The notes: generated from the sequence alone by a model not told the origin. DNA of 52,722 nt from an uncultured Clostridia bacterium (GCA_945864305.1 CAMBAJ010000007.1:1-52722); one strand, 5' to 3'; positions 24,105 through 33,667 are shown, counted from the stretch's first letter. Numbers and translations: made by a program.

Positions 24105-25493
24105 ATGATTTGGAAAGAGAACCGGGAGAATGCCTACTGTGAGATCACCCCTGCCATTTTAGCGCTGAAGGAGCAGTGGGAGAAGAAGAACTACATCGAT
24201 CCCCGGCTTTACAAGGAATACAACGTGAAGCGCGGTCTCCGCGATGAGGACGGCCGGGGCGTTCTGACCGGTCTGACCCGCGTGGCCGAGATCCAGTCCT
24301 ACAACGTCACCGCCGACGGCACCGACAGTGAGAAGATCACCCCCGCCGACGGCGTTCTGTACTACCGCGGCATCGACTGCCGGGAGCTGGTCACCGGCTC
24401 CGCCGAGCGCGGCCGGTTCGCCTTTGAGGAGGCCGCCTACCTGCTGCTCTTCGGCGAGCTTCCCACAGCGGAACAGCTCCAGGATTTCTGCGTGCAGCTG
24501 GCCTCTTACCGCACCCTGCCCACCAACTTCTTCCGGGACGTCATTATGAAGGCGCCCCCAAAGGACCTGATGAACACCATGCAGCGGGGTATCCTGACCC
24601 TGTTCTGCTACGACGACAAGCCCAACGACATCGGTCTGGAGAATGTGCTGCGTCAGTGCCTGCAGCTGATGAGCAACATGCCCGTGCTGGCCATCTACGC
24701 CTATCAGGCCTGGCGGTACAGCCAGGGCGAGAGCCTGTTCATCCACGTGCCCAAGCCGGAGCTGTCCACCGCCGAGAACTTCCTGCGGATGCTCCGGGAG
24801 GACCGCAGCTATACCGAGCTGGAGGCCCGGACTCTGGACGTGGCGCTGGTGCTCCACGCGGACAACGGCGGCGGCAACAACTCCACCTTCACCAACCACG
24901 TGGTCACCTCCTCCGGCACGGATACCTATTCCGCCATCGTGGCGGCCATGTCCTCCCTGAAGGGCCCCCGCCACGGCGGCGCCAACAGCAAGGTCATGGC
25001 CATGATGGCCGACATCAAGTCCCACGTGAAGGACTGGAACGACGAGGACTGCGTGGCCGACTACCTGACCAAGATGCTGAACAAGGAGGCCTTCGACCAC
25101 AGCGGTCTGATCTACGGTCTGGGCCACGCCGTTTACACCAAGACCGACCCCCGGTGCGAGGTGTTCCGGGATTACGTGCACCGCCTGGCCAAGGAAAAGG
25201 GCCGGGAGCAGGAGCTGGCCCTGTACGCCAACGTGGAGAAGATCGGCAAGTCCCTGCTGATGGAGCGCCAGCACAAGAAGGCCCTCTCCACCAACATCGA
25301 CTTCTACAGCGGCTTCGTCTACGAGATGCTGGGCCTGCCCATGGAGCTGTACACGCCCCTGTTCGCCGTGGCCCGCATCTCCGGCTGGAGCGCCCACCGC
25401 ATGGAGGAGCTCTCCGTGGGCGGCAAGCTGATCCGTCCCCGCTACGAGTGCGTGGAGGAGCACCGCTCCTATGTCCCCATGGAAAATCGCTGA
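24105..25493 (+). CDS. gltA: Citrate synthase
   Basis: A 462-residue type citrate synthase that condenses oxaloacetate and acetyl-CoA. The family blocks are GVLYYRGIDCRELV (domain start), the histidine-containing LVLHADNGGGNNSTFTNHVV, the SSLKGPRHGGANSKVMAM loop with a catalytic histidine, and LIYGLGHAVYTKTDPR with the second. The length is greater than the roughly 370-residue Gram-positive type and fits the long clostridial form with an N-terminal extension. I start at ATG 24105 with AAAGGAG 9 nt before. It is monocistronic; no other citric acid cycle genes are in the window, suggesting an isolated glutamate-directed role. Confidence 0.95.
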   Translation: MIWKENRENAYCEITPAILALKEQWEKKNYIDPRLYKEYNVKRGLRDEDGRGVLTGLTRVAEIQSYNVTADGTDSEKITPADGVLYYRGIDCRELVTGSAERGRFAFEEAAYLLLFGELPTAEQLQDFCVQLASYRTLPTNFFRDVIMKAPPKDLMNTMQRGILTLFCYDDKPNDIGLENVLRQCLQLMSNMPVLAIYAYQAWRYSQGESLFIHVPKPELSTAENFLRMLREDRSYTELEARTLDVALVLHADNGGGNNSTFTNHVVTSSGTDTYSAIVAAMSSLKGPRHGGANSKVMAMMADIKSHVKDWNDEDCVADYLTKMLNKEAFDHSGLIYGLGHAVYTKTDPRCEVFRDYVHRLAKEKGREQELALYANVEKIGKSLLMERQHKKALSTNIDFYSGFVYEMLGLPMELYTPLFAVARISGWSAHRMEELSVGGKLIRPRYECVEEHRSYVPMENR

Positions 25494-25502
25494 GTTTTCT
25501 CT

Positions 25503-25540
25503 CCCCTGCCGGGCATTTTCCGGCAGGGGAAAATTTTTTC
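25503..25540 (+). terminator. Terminator of citrate synthase
   Basis: CCCCTGCCGG pairs with CCGGCAGGGG; AAAATTTTTTC follows. Confidence 0.9.
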
Positions 25541-25559
25541 GAAAAAAAGAAATTGGGGG

Positions 25560-25588
25560 TTGACATTATCGATTCTTCTGGCTATAAT
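25560..25588 (+). promoter_or_regulatory. tRNA operon promoter
   Basis: TTGACA, 17-nt spacer, TATAAT: a perfect consensus, 35 nt upstream of the first tRNA. Confidence 0.9.
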
Positions 25589-25622
25589 AATCAAGCAGTC
25601 TTTTCCAGGGGATCAACGATTT

Positions 25623-25709
25623 GCGGCTGTGCTGGAACTGGTAGACAGGCCAGCTTGAGGTGCTGGTGTCCGAATCGACGTGTGGGTTCAAATCCCGTCA
25701 GCCGCACCA
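25623..25709 (+). tRNA. tRNA-Leu (GAG)
   Basis: A class II tRNA with long variable arm. Acceptor stem GCGGCTG pairs with CAGCCGC, the anticodon loop TTGAGGT gives GAG, and CCA is encoded. First of three tRNA-Leu genes. Confidence 0.95.
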
Positions 25710-25732
25710 TTACCCTTTTGTCCCTGCCATAT

Positions 25733-25820
25733 GCGCGAGTGGTGGAATTGGCAGACTCGCTAGATTCAGGTTCTAGTGTCCATTACGGACGTGCGGGTTC
25801 AAGTCCCGCCTCGCGCACCA
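25733..25820 (+). tRNA. tRNA-Leu (CAG), first copy
   Basis: Acceptor stem GCGCGAG pairs with CTCGCGC, anticodon loop TTCAGGT gives CAG, long variable arm, encoded CCA. Confidence 0.96.
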
Positions 25821-25870
25821 CCAAATCCCACTGGAGATGAAAATCTCCAGGGGGTCCCCTCGGGGTTTAA
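25821..25870 (+). terminator. Hairpins between the two tRNA-Leu (CAG) copies
   Basis: CTGGAGAT/ATCTCCAG and a GGGG/CCCC hairpin followed by TTTAATTT. Could terminate or act as processing signals. Confidence 0.5.
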
Positions 25871-25884
25871 TTTCATATTGATAC

Positions 25885-25972
25885 GCGCGAGTGGTGGAAT
25901 TGGCAGACTCGCTAGATTCAGGTTCTAGTGTCCATTACGGACGTGCGGGTTCAAGTCCCGCCTCGCGCACCA
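25885..25972 (+). tRNA. tRNA-Leu (CAG), second copy
   Basis: All 88 bases are identical to 25733-25820 including CCA, while the flanking sequences differ. This is a recent or gene-converted tandem duplication of the tRNA for CTG, the dominant leucine codon in these genes. Confidence 0.96.
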
Positions 25973-26006
25973 AAAAGAAAGACACGCAATGCGTGTCTTT
26001 CTTTTT
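25973..26006 (+). terminator. Terminator of the tRNA operon
   Basis: AAAGAAAGACACGC pairs with GCGTGTCTTTCTTT, then TTG. Confidence 0.85.
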
Positions 26007-26068
26007 GCGCTTCCCCCTCTCCCTCCGCATTCCAAAACGCCGGTTTCACAGCTGCTCGTTTTACAAAA

Positions 26069-26104
26069 GTGAGAGACAACAATCGTTGTCTCTCACTTTT
26101 CCCA
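26069..26104 (-). terminator. Terminator of the second mgtE
   Basis: Minus-strand GTGAGAGACAAC pairs with GTTGTCTCTCAC, then TTTTGT. Confidence 0.85.
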
Positions 26105-26105
26105 T

Positions 26106-27455
26106 TTAAATATGCAGCAGTCTCTGGGCCGCCGTGAAGTACACCATCAGCGACAGCGCGTCCACAATGGTGGTGATCAGCGGTGCCGCCATGATGGCCG
26201 GGTCCGCGTGCAGCAGCTTTGCCGCCATCGGCAGCACACCGCCCACCGTCTTGGCGATGACCACCGTGGCGAACATCGCCAGTGTCACGGTCAGGCAGAC
26301 CATGCCGCTGCCCGGGTACTGGATCATCAGACGGACATAGTTGGCGGCCGCCAGCGCAAGGCCCACGACGATACTGACCCGCAGCTCCTTCCAGAGCACC
26401 CTGGGGAAGTCCCGCAGGGTGATCTCCCCCACGGCCATGCCGCGGATGACCAGCGTGCTGCTTTGGCTGCCGGCATTGCCGCCGGTGTCCGTCAGCATGG
26501 GAATGAAGGTCACCAGAATGGGCATCACGGCGAAGGCCGCCTCGTACCGGCCCAGAATGCCTCCGGTGATCATACCGGAGAGCATCAGCACCAGCAGCCA
26601 CACGATGCGGTTCTTTGCCAGAGTGAACACGCCGGTTTTCAGATAGGGCTTTTCCGACGGGGCCATGGCCGCCATCTTCTCAAAGTCCTCGGTGGCCTCT
26701 TCCTCCATGACGTCCATCGCGTCATCTACCGTGACCACGCCCACCAGACGGTTCTCCCGGTCCACCACCGGCAGCGTCAGAAAATCGTAGTGCATCATCT
26801 GGCTGACCGCCAGCTCCCGGTCATCCGTGGTCTGGACGGTGACGATGTCCGTCTCCATGTTCTCGCCCACCGGCTGATTTTCGTCCGCCAGCAGCAGCTC
26901 CCGCAGGGTGATGACGCCCTTCAGGACCCGCTGGCTGTCCGTCACATAGCAGGTGTAGATGGCCTCGCAGTCCTCCCCCACCTTGCGGATGCGCTGGATC
27001 GCCTCACCGGCGGTGGTGTCCTTTTTCAGGTCCACGAACTCCGCCGTCATGATGCTGCCCACAGAGTTCTCCGGGTACTGCAAAAACTGATTGATAAGCC
27101 GGCGGGTCTCAGGTCGGGCCTGCTTCAGCACACGCTTCACCACATTGGCCGGCAGCTCCTCCAGCATATCTACCGCGTCGTCCAGGAACAGGTCTTCCAC
27201 GATCTCCGACAGCTCCTGGTCTGTCACCGATGTCACGATGTTCTGCTGGACCTCCGGCGGCAGGTTGGAAAACACCTCCGCCGCCAGCCCCTTCGGCAGC
27301 ATCCGGAAAGCCAGCACCGCCTGCTCCTGCGTCAGTCCCTCGATGAACTCCGCCAGATCCACTTCGTTTTCTTCCGCCAGAAGCTCCCGCAGCTCCCGGT
27401 AGCGCTTCTCCTGCAGCAATGCCGCGTAACGCTCAAACATGTTCTTGTTCTCCAT
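26106..27455 (-). CDS. mgtE: Magnesium transporter MgtE, second paralogue
   Basis: A 449-residue MgtE with the same domain order as the copy at 10447: N-terminal superhelix with MLPKGLAAEVFSNLPPEVQQNIV, two CBS domains (GSIMTAEFVDLKKDTTAGEAI; VVDRENRLVGVVTVDDAMDVM), then the channel domain with FIPMLTDTGGNAGSQSSTLVI. Here the pore segment reads TDTGGNAG, the usual form, where the first copy has SGTGGNSG. AGGAGG precedes the ATG. Unlike the first copy there is no M-box; the leader has a candidate leader peptide and terminator. Two differently controlled paralogues suggest separate use of magnesium or another divalent cation. Confidence 0.96.
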   Translation of the reverse strand: MENKNMFERYAALLQEKRYRELRELLAEENEVDLAEFIEGLTQEQAVLAFRMLPKGLAAEVFSNLPPEVQQNIVTSVTDQELSEIVEDLFLDDAVDMLEELPANVVKRVLKQARPETRRLINQFLQYPENSVGSIMTAEFVDLKKDTTAGEAIQRIRKVGEDCEAIYTCYVTDSQRVLKGVITLRELLLADENQPVGENMETDIVTVQTTDDRELAVSQMMHYDFLTLPVVDRENRLVGVVTVDDAMDVMEEEATEDFEKMAAMAPSEKPYLKTGVFTLAKNRIVWLLVLMLSGMITGGILGRYEAAFAVMPILVTFIPMLTDTGGNAGSQSSTLVIRGMAVGEITLRDFPRVLWKELRVSIVVGLALAAANYVRLMIQYPGSGMVCLTVTLAMFATVVIAKTVGGVLPMAAKLLHADPAIMAAPLITTIVDALSLMVYFTAAQRLLHI

Positions 27456-27507
27456 CGAAACAACCTCCTTTTTTGAATAGAGGAAGTCTCCGGACAGACA
27501 AACAAAG

Positions 27508-27548
27508 CCACACGGATACCTCTTCCCAAAGAGCGTATCCGTGCGGCG
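27508..27548 (-). other. Long hairpin in the mgtE leader
   Basis: Minus-strand CCGCACGGATAC pairs with GTATCCGTGTGG across a 15-nt loop. It lies between the leader terminator and the mgtE ribosome site. Confidence 0.7.
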
Positions 27549-27558
27549 CCATTCCTAT

Positions 27559-27580
27559 GCAAAAAGGGGCAGAATGCCCC
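27559..27580 (-). terminator. Intrinsic terminator in the mgtE leader
   Basis: Minus-strand GGGGCA-TTC-TGCCCC followed by TTTTTGC, between the candidate leader peptide and mgtE. Confidence 0.7.
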
Positions 27581-27592
27581 TCTCAGCGCGTT

Positions 27593-27670
27593 CTATCCCT
27601 CAGAAAAGGCAAGAGAACGCCGCAAAGGAACGTCGCTGTCTATTCTGAAACTTCGACTGCCAGTGTCCAC
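27593..27670 (-). CDS. Candidate leader peptide upstream of the second mgtE
   Basis: A 25-codon frame starting at GTG, preceded by an excellent AGGAGG with 8-nt spacing; product MDTGSRSFRIDSDVPLRRSL then AFSEG. The peptide has an acidic-proline segment (DSDVP) of the type that makes ribosomes stall or dissociate at low magnesium. Its last codons and stop lie inside a region where GCGTTCT pairs with AGAACGC just before the terminator hairpin, so ribosome position could decide folding. I see no database support and the regulatory role is inferred from arrangement alone. Confidence 0.5.
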   Translation of the reverse strand: MDTGSRSFRIDSDVPLRRSLAFSEG

Positions 27671-27888
27671 TTACCTTTCCTCCTTTTTTGTCAAATACGG
27701 GGCTGCTTTTCGCAGCTCCACGGATATTTTACCCTGTTTTCTCACAAAAAGCAAGAAAATATCCTGCCGGTTTTCAAGCCAATTTTGATTTTGCGTCCGC
27801 AAGCTCTTGGAAACCCCGCCGCTGTCACGAGGTCTTCTTATTATATAAAAAGGTGCGGAATCGACAATGGATCCCGCACCTTTTCGTT
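27671..27888. other. Intergenic region between the mgtE leader and trkH
   Basis: No gene. The left part must hold the mgtE promoter; on the right at 27849-27886 is the trkH terminator. Nothing else is apparent. Confidence 0.5.
27849..27886 (-). terminator. Terminator of the trkA-trkH operon
   Basis: Minus-strand AAAAGGTGCGG-GATCC-CCGCACCTTTTTA pairing with a long stem followed by T-rich sequence. Confidence 0.85.
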
Positions 27889-29364
27889 TTACAGGGAACG
27901 ACTACTCTTGACGGGGCCGATGCGCCGCTTCCAGATGGAAGGGGCGAACAGCAGCAGCATGGGGAAAATCTCCAGCCGGCCCACCAGCATGTCGAAGGCC
28001 AGCAGCAGCTTGGCCGCCGGAGAGAAGGCGGAGAAGTTGCCCATGGGGCCCACCATCTCCAGACCGGGGCCGATGTTGTTCATACAGGAGGCCACGGCGG
28101 TAAAGGTCGTGATGAGGTCAAACCGCTCCAGGGACAGCAGCAGCACGGAGACGGTAAAGATCAGGATGTACACGGTCAGAAACAGATGGACGCCGCGGAT
28201 GTTCCGCTCCGACAGAGGCTTGCCCTCGAACCGGACAGTGGTGACGGCGTTGGGGTGCAGCATCTTCCGCATGTCCGCCAGGGAGGTCTTGCACAGGATG
28301 ACCACCCGGGCCACCTTGATGCCGCCGCCGGTGGACCCGGCGCAGGCGCCGATGAACATCAGGATCACCAGAATGGCCTGGGAGAACACCGGCCAGGTGT
28401 TGAAGTCCGCCGTGGCGTAGCCGGTGGTGGTGATGATGGAGGCCACCTGGAAGAGGGCGTACCGCAGGCTCCGGAACACAGAGCCATAGATATGGACGAT
28501 GTCCGCCGCAATGGCCAGTACTGCCGTCACCACGATCAACAGATAGGCCCGCAGCTCCTCAGAGTGGAACACATCCCGGAACCGCCTGATGAGCAGGAAA
28601 TAATACAGATTGAAGTTGATGCCGAACAGCAGCATGAACACGCTGATGACCACATCGAAGTAGGCGCTGTCATAGGCGCCGACGCTGAGGTTCCGGCAGC
28701 TGAAGCCGCCGGTGCCGGCAGTGCCGAAGGCGTGGATGCAGGCGTCGTACAGCGGCATTCCGCCCAGCAGCAGAAGCACAATCTCCACCAGGGTCATGGC
28801 CAGGTAAATGCCGTACAAAATCTTGGCTGTGTCGCCCATGCGGCTCACCAGCTTGCCCACGGAGGGCCCGGGCACCTCCGCCCGCATCAGGTGCATGCTG
28901 TGGCCGTCGCCGGCGGTCATGGGCAGAATGGCCATGACAAACACCAGCACGCCCATACCGCCCACCCAGTGGGTGAAGCTGCGCCAGAACAGGACGCCCC
29001 GGCCCAGGGGCTCGATCTCCGTCAGAATGCTGGCACCGGTGGTGGTGAAGCCGGAGACCGTCTCAAAAAAGGCGTCCACGAAATTCGGAATGTCCCCGGA
29101 GAGGACAAAGGGCAATGCGCCGAACGCGGACATCAGCACCCACGCCAGAGCCACCACCGCGAAGCCATCCCTGGCGTACAGGTTGGACCGCCGGGGCTGA
29201 CGCCGTCCCAGCACCAGGCCGATCAGAGCCAGCAGCAGGGCCGGAAGCAAAAAGGGTGCCGCCGCCTCGCCGTAAACCAGGGCCACTGCCATAGGCAGCA
29301 TCAGCAGCGCCGCCTCCGTCAGCAGGATGCGGCCGATGACGAAACCGATCATTTGATAATTCAT
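27889..29364 (-). CDS. trkH: Potassium transporter TrkH subunit
   Basis: A 491-residue membrane subunit of the Trk/Ktr potassium uptake system, with four pore-forming M1-P-M2 repeats. Filter-type loops are visible: FFETVSGFTTTGASIL, HAFGTAGTGGFSCRN, ITTTGYATADFNTWP, ASCMNNIGPGLEMVGP. Each has the single-glycine filter sequence used by the family. It imports potassium and depends on the RCK-type subunit encoded immediately upstream (15 nt). Length fits TrkH (about 480). It starts at ATG, MNYQMIGFVIGR. Confidence 0.95.
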   Translation of the reverse strand: MNYQMIGFVIGRILLTEAALLMLPMAVALVYGEAAAPFLLPALLLALIGLVLGRRQPRRSNLYARDGFAVVALAWVLMSAFGALPFVLSGDIPNFVDAFFETVSGFTTTGASILTEIEPLGRGVLFWRSFTHWVGGMGVLVFVMAILPMTAGDGHSMHLMRAEVPGPSVGKLVSRMGDTAKILYGIYLAMTLVEIVLLLLGGMPLYDACIHAFGTAGTGGFSCRNLSVGAYDSAYFDVVISVFMLLFGINFNLYYFLLIRRFRDVFHSEELRAYLLIVVTAVLAIAADIVHIYGSVFRSLRYALFQVASIITTTGYATADFNTWPVFSQAILVILMFIGACAGSTGGGIKVARVVILCKTSLADMRKMLHPNAVTTVRFEGKPLSERNIRGVHLFLTVYILIFTVSVLLLSLERFDLITTFTAVASCMNNIGPGLEMVGPMGNFSAFSPAAKLLLAFDMLVGRLEIFPMLLLFAPSIWKRRIGPVKSSRSL

Positions 29365-29379
29365 CTGTCTGCTCCGCCT

Positions 29380-30741
29380 TTACTGCAAAATATCGTGGAT
29401 GTCCTGGAGCGTGGTATCCGTGGTCACCACGATCACATCGTCGTTCACATGCAGCTCATCGCTGCCGGAGGGGATGATGATGCGTCCGTTCTGCCGGACA
29501 ATGCCCGCCAGCAGGATGCCGCTCTTCAGTTTCAGGTCCTTCAGGGGCACGCCGACAAAGGGCACGTCGGCGCCCACGCCGAATTCCAGCGCCTCCACCG
29601 CGCCGTCCACCAGGCGGTGGAGGGTCTTGATCTTGGAGCCGGAGGCGCTTGCCATGGCCCGTACGTACTGGACGATCAGCTCCGTGGTCACCGTGGCGGC
29701 TGAGACAACGCTGTCGATCATGCTCTCGGCGGACACCAGGTCGATCAGGGATTTCCGGTTGATCTTCGCCACCACCTTGCAGTTCCCCGCCTGCTTGGCG
29801 GCGCTCATGGCCATCAGAATGTTGGCCTCGTCGATGCCGGTGATGGCCACGAAGGCGTCGGTCTGCTCAATGCCCTCCTCGTGGAGCAGCTCGCTGTCCG
29901 TGCCGTCGCCCACGATGACTAGGGCCTTGGGCAGCCGCTCGCTCATCTGGATGCAGCGCTGCTCGCTCTGGTCGATGATCTTGACGGACATCCCCATCTC
30001 CAGCAGCTCGGAGGCCAGGTAGTAACAAATTTTGCTGGCGCCGACGATCATGGCGGAGTACGCCCGGTCCCGGCACACGCCCAGGTGCTGGAAGAACTGG
30101 GACAGCTGGTCCGGCGAGGAGGTCAGATAAATCTTGTCGCCCGCCCGCAGGACGAAATCGCCGGAGGGGATGATGGTCTCCCCCTTCCGGGCCACGGCGC
30201 AGATCAGGACCCGGACCCGGATATTCCGGTAGAGGTCGGACAGCTGCATCCCGTTCAGGGAGGAGCCCTCCGGCAGGCGGTACTCCACCAGCTCCAGGCG
30301 GCCCTTGGAGAAGGACTCCAGCTTCATGGCCGCCGGGAACCGCAGGACGCGGGCAATCTCTCTGGCTGCCGCCTTCTCCGGATTGATGGACATGGAGAGG
30401 CCCAGCTCGTTGCGCATGAACCGCAGCTGCTTTTCGTACTCTGGATTGCGGATGCGGGCGATGGTGTGCTTCACGCCCAGCTTTTTCGCCACCAGGCACG
30501 CCAGAATATTGATTTCGTCACTGGATGTGGTGGCGATCAGAAGCTCGGCCTTGTCCACCTCCGCCTCCTTCTGCACATCGTAGCTGGCACCATTTCCGCA
30601 GACGGCCATCACATCATAAATGTTGATGATATTTTCAATCAACTGGGGATTTTCGTCGATCACCGTGACCTTGTTGCCCGCGGAGAGCTGCTGTGTCAGT
30701 GCTGTACCGACCTTGCCCGCGCCTACGATGATGATTTTCAT
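29380..30741 (-). CDS. trkA: Trk system gating subunit TrkA
   Basis: A 453-residue cytoplasmic protein with two tandem RCK domains. Each RCK_N has a Rossmann nucleotide-binding glycine motif: IIVGAGKVGTALTQQL at the N-terminus and AMIVGASKICYYLASELLEMG near residue 230. Each is followed by an RCK_C lobe (LPEGSSLNGMQLSDLYRN; GADVPFVGVPLKDLKLKSG). It binds NAD(H)/nucleotides and gates TrkH. The two-RCK architecture is the long TrkA form. No ydaO/yuaA riboswitch is seen upstream, so c-di-AMP control, if any, is not at RNA level. Start ATG at 30741. Confidence 0.95.
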   Translation of the reverse strand: MKIIIVGAGKVGTALTQQLSAGNKVTVIDENPQLIENIINIYDVMAVCGNGASYDVQKEAEVDKAELLIATTSSDEINILACLVAKKLGVKHTIARIRNPEYEKQLRFMRNELGLSMSINPEKAAAREIARVLRFPAAMKLESFSKGRLELVEYRLPEGSSLNGMQLSDLYRNIRVRVLICAVARKGETIIPSGDFVLRAGDKIYLTSSPDQLSQFFQHLGVCRDRAYSAMIVGASKICYYLASELLEMGMSVKIIDQSEQRCIQMSERLPKALVIVGDGTDSELLHEEGIEQTDAFVAITGIDEANILMAMSAAKQAGNCKVVAKINRKSLIDLVSAESMIDSVVSAATVTTELIVQYVRAMASASGSKIKTLHRLVDGAVEALEFGVGADVPFVGVPLKDLKLKSGILLAGIVRQNGRIIIPSGSDELHVNDDVIVVTTDTTLQDIHDILQ

Positions 30742-30960
30742 GTTGCTTCCCTCGTTTTTTCTTGATCTTATGCGGGCAAATCCGCCCGACGCTCTTGGAA
30801 CATAAAGAGAACATAAAGATTATACCTGATGGAACCTCAAATGTGAATACCTTTCTTTTTCCCTTGACCGGACTTTGACACGGGACCGCAGATTTTTCTT
30901 TTCTCCCATTCCATCCCGTGGTATGCTGGTCTTATCTGACAGAAAGAAGGTCTTCTCACC

Positions 30961-31290
30961 ATGTCCCACCCTGTTCATCTGCGCCTGTACGCTTCTGTCT
31001 GTGCCCGGAACGACTTCTATCTGGACCGTATCCGGGACACCGCCGACGCGCTGGAGCTGGACTATACCCTGGAAAAAGTGCTGGACGAGGACGTCATTGA
31101 GGCGGCGGGGCTCCAGGTCTCCTGCCTGTTCGCCTACTGCCCCGGCTGCCGGGCCCTTCACGCCGAGATCACCGCGGACGACCCCTCCGCCCGCTGTACC
31201 CCGGCTCTGGAGGCCGACGGCCATCTGCTGTTCTGGGACGTTCCCGCCGCCGACGACGCCCTGCGGGCCGCACTGGCACAGTACGCTTAA
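30961..31290 (+). CDS. Small cysteine-containing protein of unknown function
   Basis: A 109-residue protein that I do not recognise as a named family. It has a beta-alpha start (HLRLYASVCARNDFYLDRIR), acidic helices (LEKVLDEDVIEAAG) and a conserved-looking FAYCPGCRALHAEI block with a CXXC motif in the middle, ending FWDVPAADDALRAALAQYA. The CXXC suggests a thioredoxin-like or metal-binding site, though the pattern WCxxC is not kept. No signal peptide. GAAAGAAGG precedes the ATG. It stands alone between trkA and the fatty acid operon, divergent to trkA. Confidence 0.75.
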   Translation: MSHPVHLRLYASVCARNDFYLDRIRDTADALELDYTLEKVLDEDVIEAAGLQVSCLFAYCPGCRALHAEITADDPSARCTPALEADGHLLFWDVPAADDALRAALAQYA

Positions 31291-31295
31291 GTGCC

Positions 31296-31325
31296 CTTCC
31301 CGGCAGGCATCTGCCGGGAAAGCTG
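31296..31325 (+). terminator. Hairpin after the CXXC protein gene
   Basis: TCCCGGCAG pairs with CTGCCGGGA; no T-run. Confidence 0.5.
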
Positions 31326-31353
31326 TTCTCCTCCGCACTCCAATCCACCTGTT

Positions 31354-31402
31354 GAAAAGTTGCGTTGAATTGCCGCAATGGCAGTTTAACGCAACTTTTT
31401 TC
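31354..31402 (+). terminator. Strong terminator before the fatty acid operon
   Basis: AAAAGTTGCGTT pairs with AACGCAACTTTT across ATTGCCGCAATGGCAG, followed by TTTTTT. It insulates the fatty acid promoter from upstream transcription. Confidence 0.85.
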
Positions 31403-31464
31403 TTACAAATTTTTCCTGGAACTTCGTTCCCCAAAATTTCCGTTTTATTTCCGGAATTTATGCT

Positions 31465-31493
31465 TGACAAACCAACTCCTGTCACATACAATA
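31465..31493 (+). promoter_or_regulatory. Fatty acid operon promoter
   Basis: TTGACA, 17-nt spacer, TACAAT, about 70 nt upstream of acpP. Confidence 0.85.
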
Positions 31494-31498
31494 TGTTC

Positions 31499-31534
31499 AA
31501 TTATTTTAGTTAAATTATTTTAATTAAAATAATT
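31499..31534. promoter_or_regulatory. Palindromic operator in the fatty acid operon leader
   Basis: 31513-31534 is a perfect 22-bp palindrome, AATTATTTTAA plus its mirror. An imperfect copy (AATTATTTTAGTTAAATTA) starts at 31499 and overlaps it by half. The pair begins 5 bp downstream of the -10, at the transcription start, ideal for a repressor. The MarR-family gene at the end of the operon is the natural candidate. Confidence 0.7.
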
Positions 31535-31563
31535 GATATTTTGACATAGCAAGGAGTACGCAT

Positions 31564-31794
31564 ATGGAATTCGAAAAGGTGCGCGATGTAATCGTGGAGA
31601 CCCTGGGCTGCGACGCCGAGCAGGTCACTCTGGAGGCCACTCTGGCTGAGGACCTGGGCGCTGATTCTCTGGCTTCCGTGGAGCTGGTCATGGCTCTGGA
31701 AGAGGCCACCGGCATCTCCATCGACGACGCTGATGTTGCAAACCTCAAGACGGTCGGCGACATCATGACCTACCTGAACGGCCACAAGAACTGA
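31564..31794 (+). CDS. acpP: Acyl carrier protein
   Basis: A 76-residue acyl carrier protein. The phosphopantetheine site is GADSLASVELV with serine 35. Acidic helix 2 and the C-terminal LKTVGDIMTYLNGHKN helix are typical. It carries growing acyl chains for the enzymes encoded downstream. AAGGAG before ATG. First gene of the operon; the small GC-rich hairpin CCGGAGCCCCCCTCCGG follows before accB. Confidence 0.97.
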   Translation: MEFEKVRDVIVETLGCDAEQVTLEATLAEDLGADSLASVELVMALEEATGISIDDADVANLKTVGDIMTYLNGHKN

Positions 31795-31856
31795 CTGACC
31801 ATCCCGCCGGAGCCCCCCTCCGGCGGGTGGAACTTTCCATTGAGAAAGGAATCACG

Positions 31857-32275
31857 ATGACCAATCAAGAAATCAAGGAACTGATCTCCTGCTTTGAAAA
31901 CAGCTCTCTCCAGACCATGAAGCTGTCCACGCAGGAATTTACCATAGAGATGAGCCGGGGCGCCGGGGCTGCTCCCGCCGTACCTCAGGCTCCCGCGGCT
32001 GTGGCCGTCCCCGCCGCTGCCTCCGCTCCCGCCCGGGAGGAGGGCGACGCCGTCAAGGCGCCGCTGGTGGGCACGTTCTACGCCGCCCCCGCACCGGATC
32101 AGGCCCCCTTCGTGGCCGTGGGCGACCGGGTGAAAAAGGGCCAGACCGTCTGCCTCATCGAGGCCATGAAGATGATGAGCGAGGTCCCCGCCCCCTGCGA
32201 CTGTGTGATCGAAGAGATTTTGAAAGCCGACGGCGAGCTGGTGGCCTTCGGCGAGGCGCTGCTGCGCTACAAGCC

Positions 32276-32282
<7 letters not shown>
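31857..32282 (+). CDS. accB: Acetyl-CoA carboxylase biotin carboxyl carrier protein
   Basis: A 141-residue BCCP. A short N-terminal domain is followed by an Ala/Pro-rich linker (about residues 36-60) and a C-terminal biotinyl domain with the site IEAMKMMSEV, lysine 105. Biotin is carboxylated by AccC and passes carboxyl to acetyl-CoA by AccAD. I start at ATG 31857 with GAAAGGA upstream. The last codons overlap the accC start by 7 nt. Confidence 0.96.

Positions 32283-33663
<1,381 letters not shown>

Positions 33664-33667
<4 letters not shown>

Noticed and set aside
30742..30960. Possible c-di-AMP riboswitch upstream of trkA
   Set aside because: None of the ydaO/yuaA conserved core is present; only two GAACATAAAGA repeats are seen.
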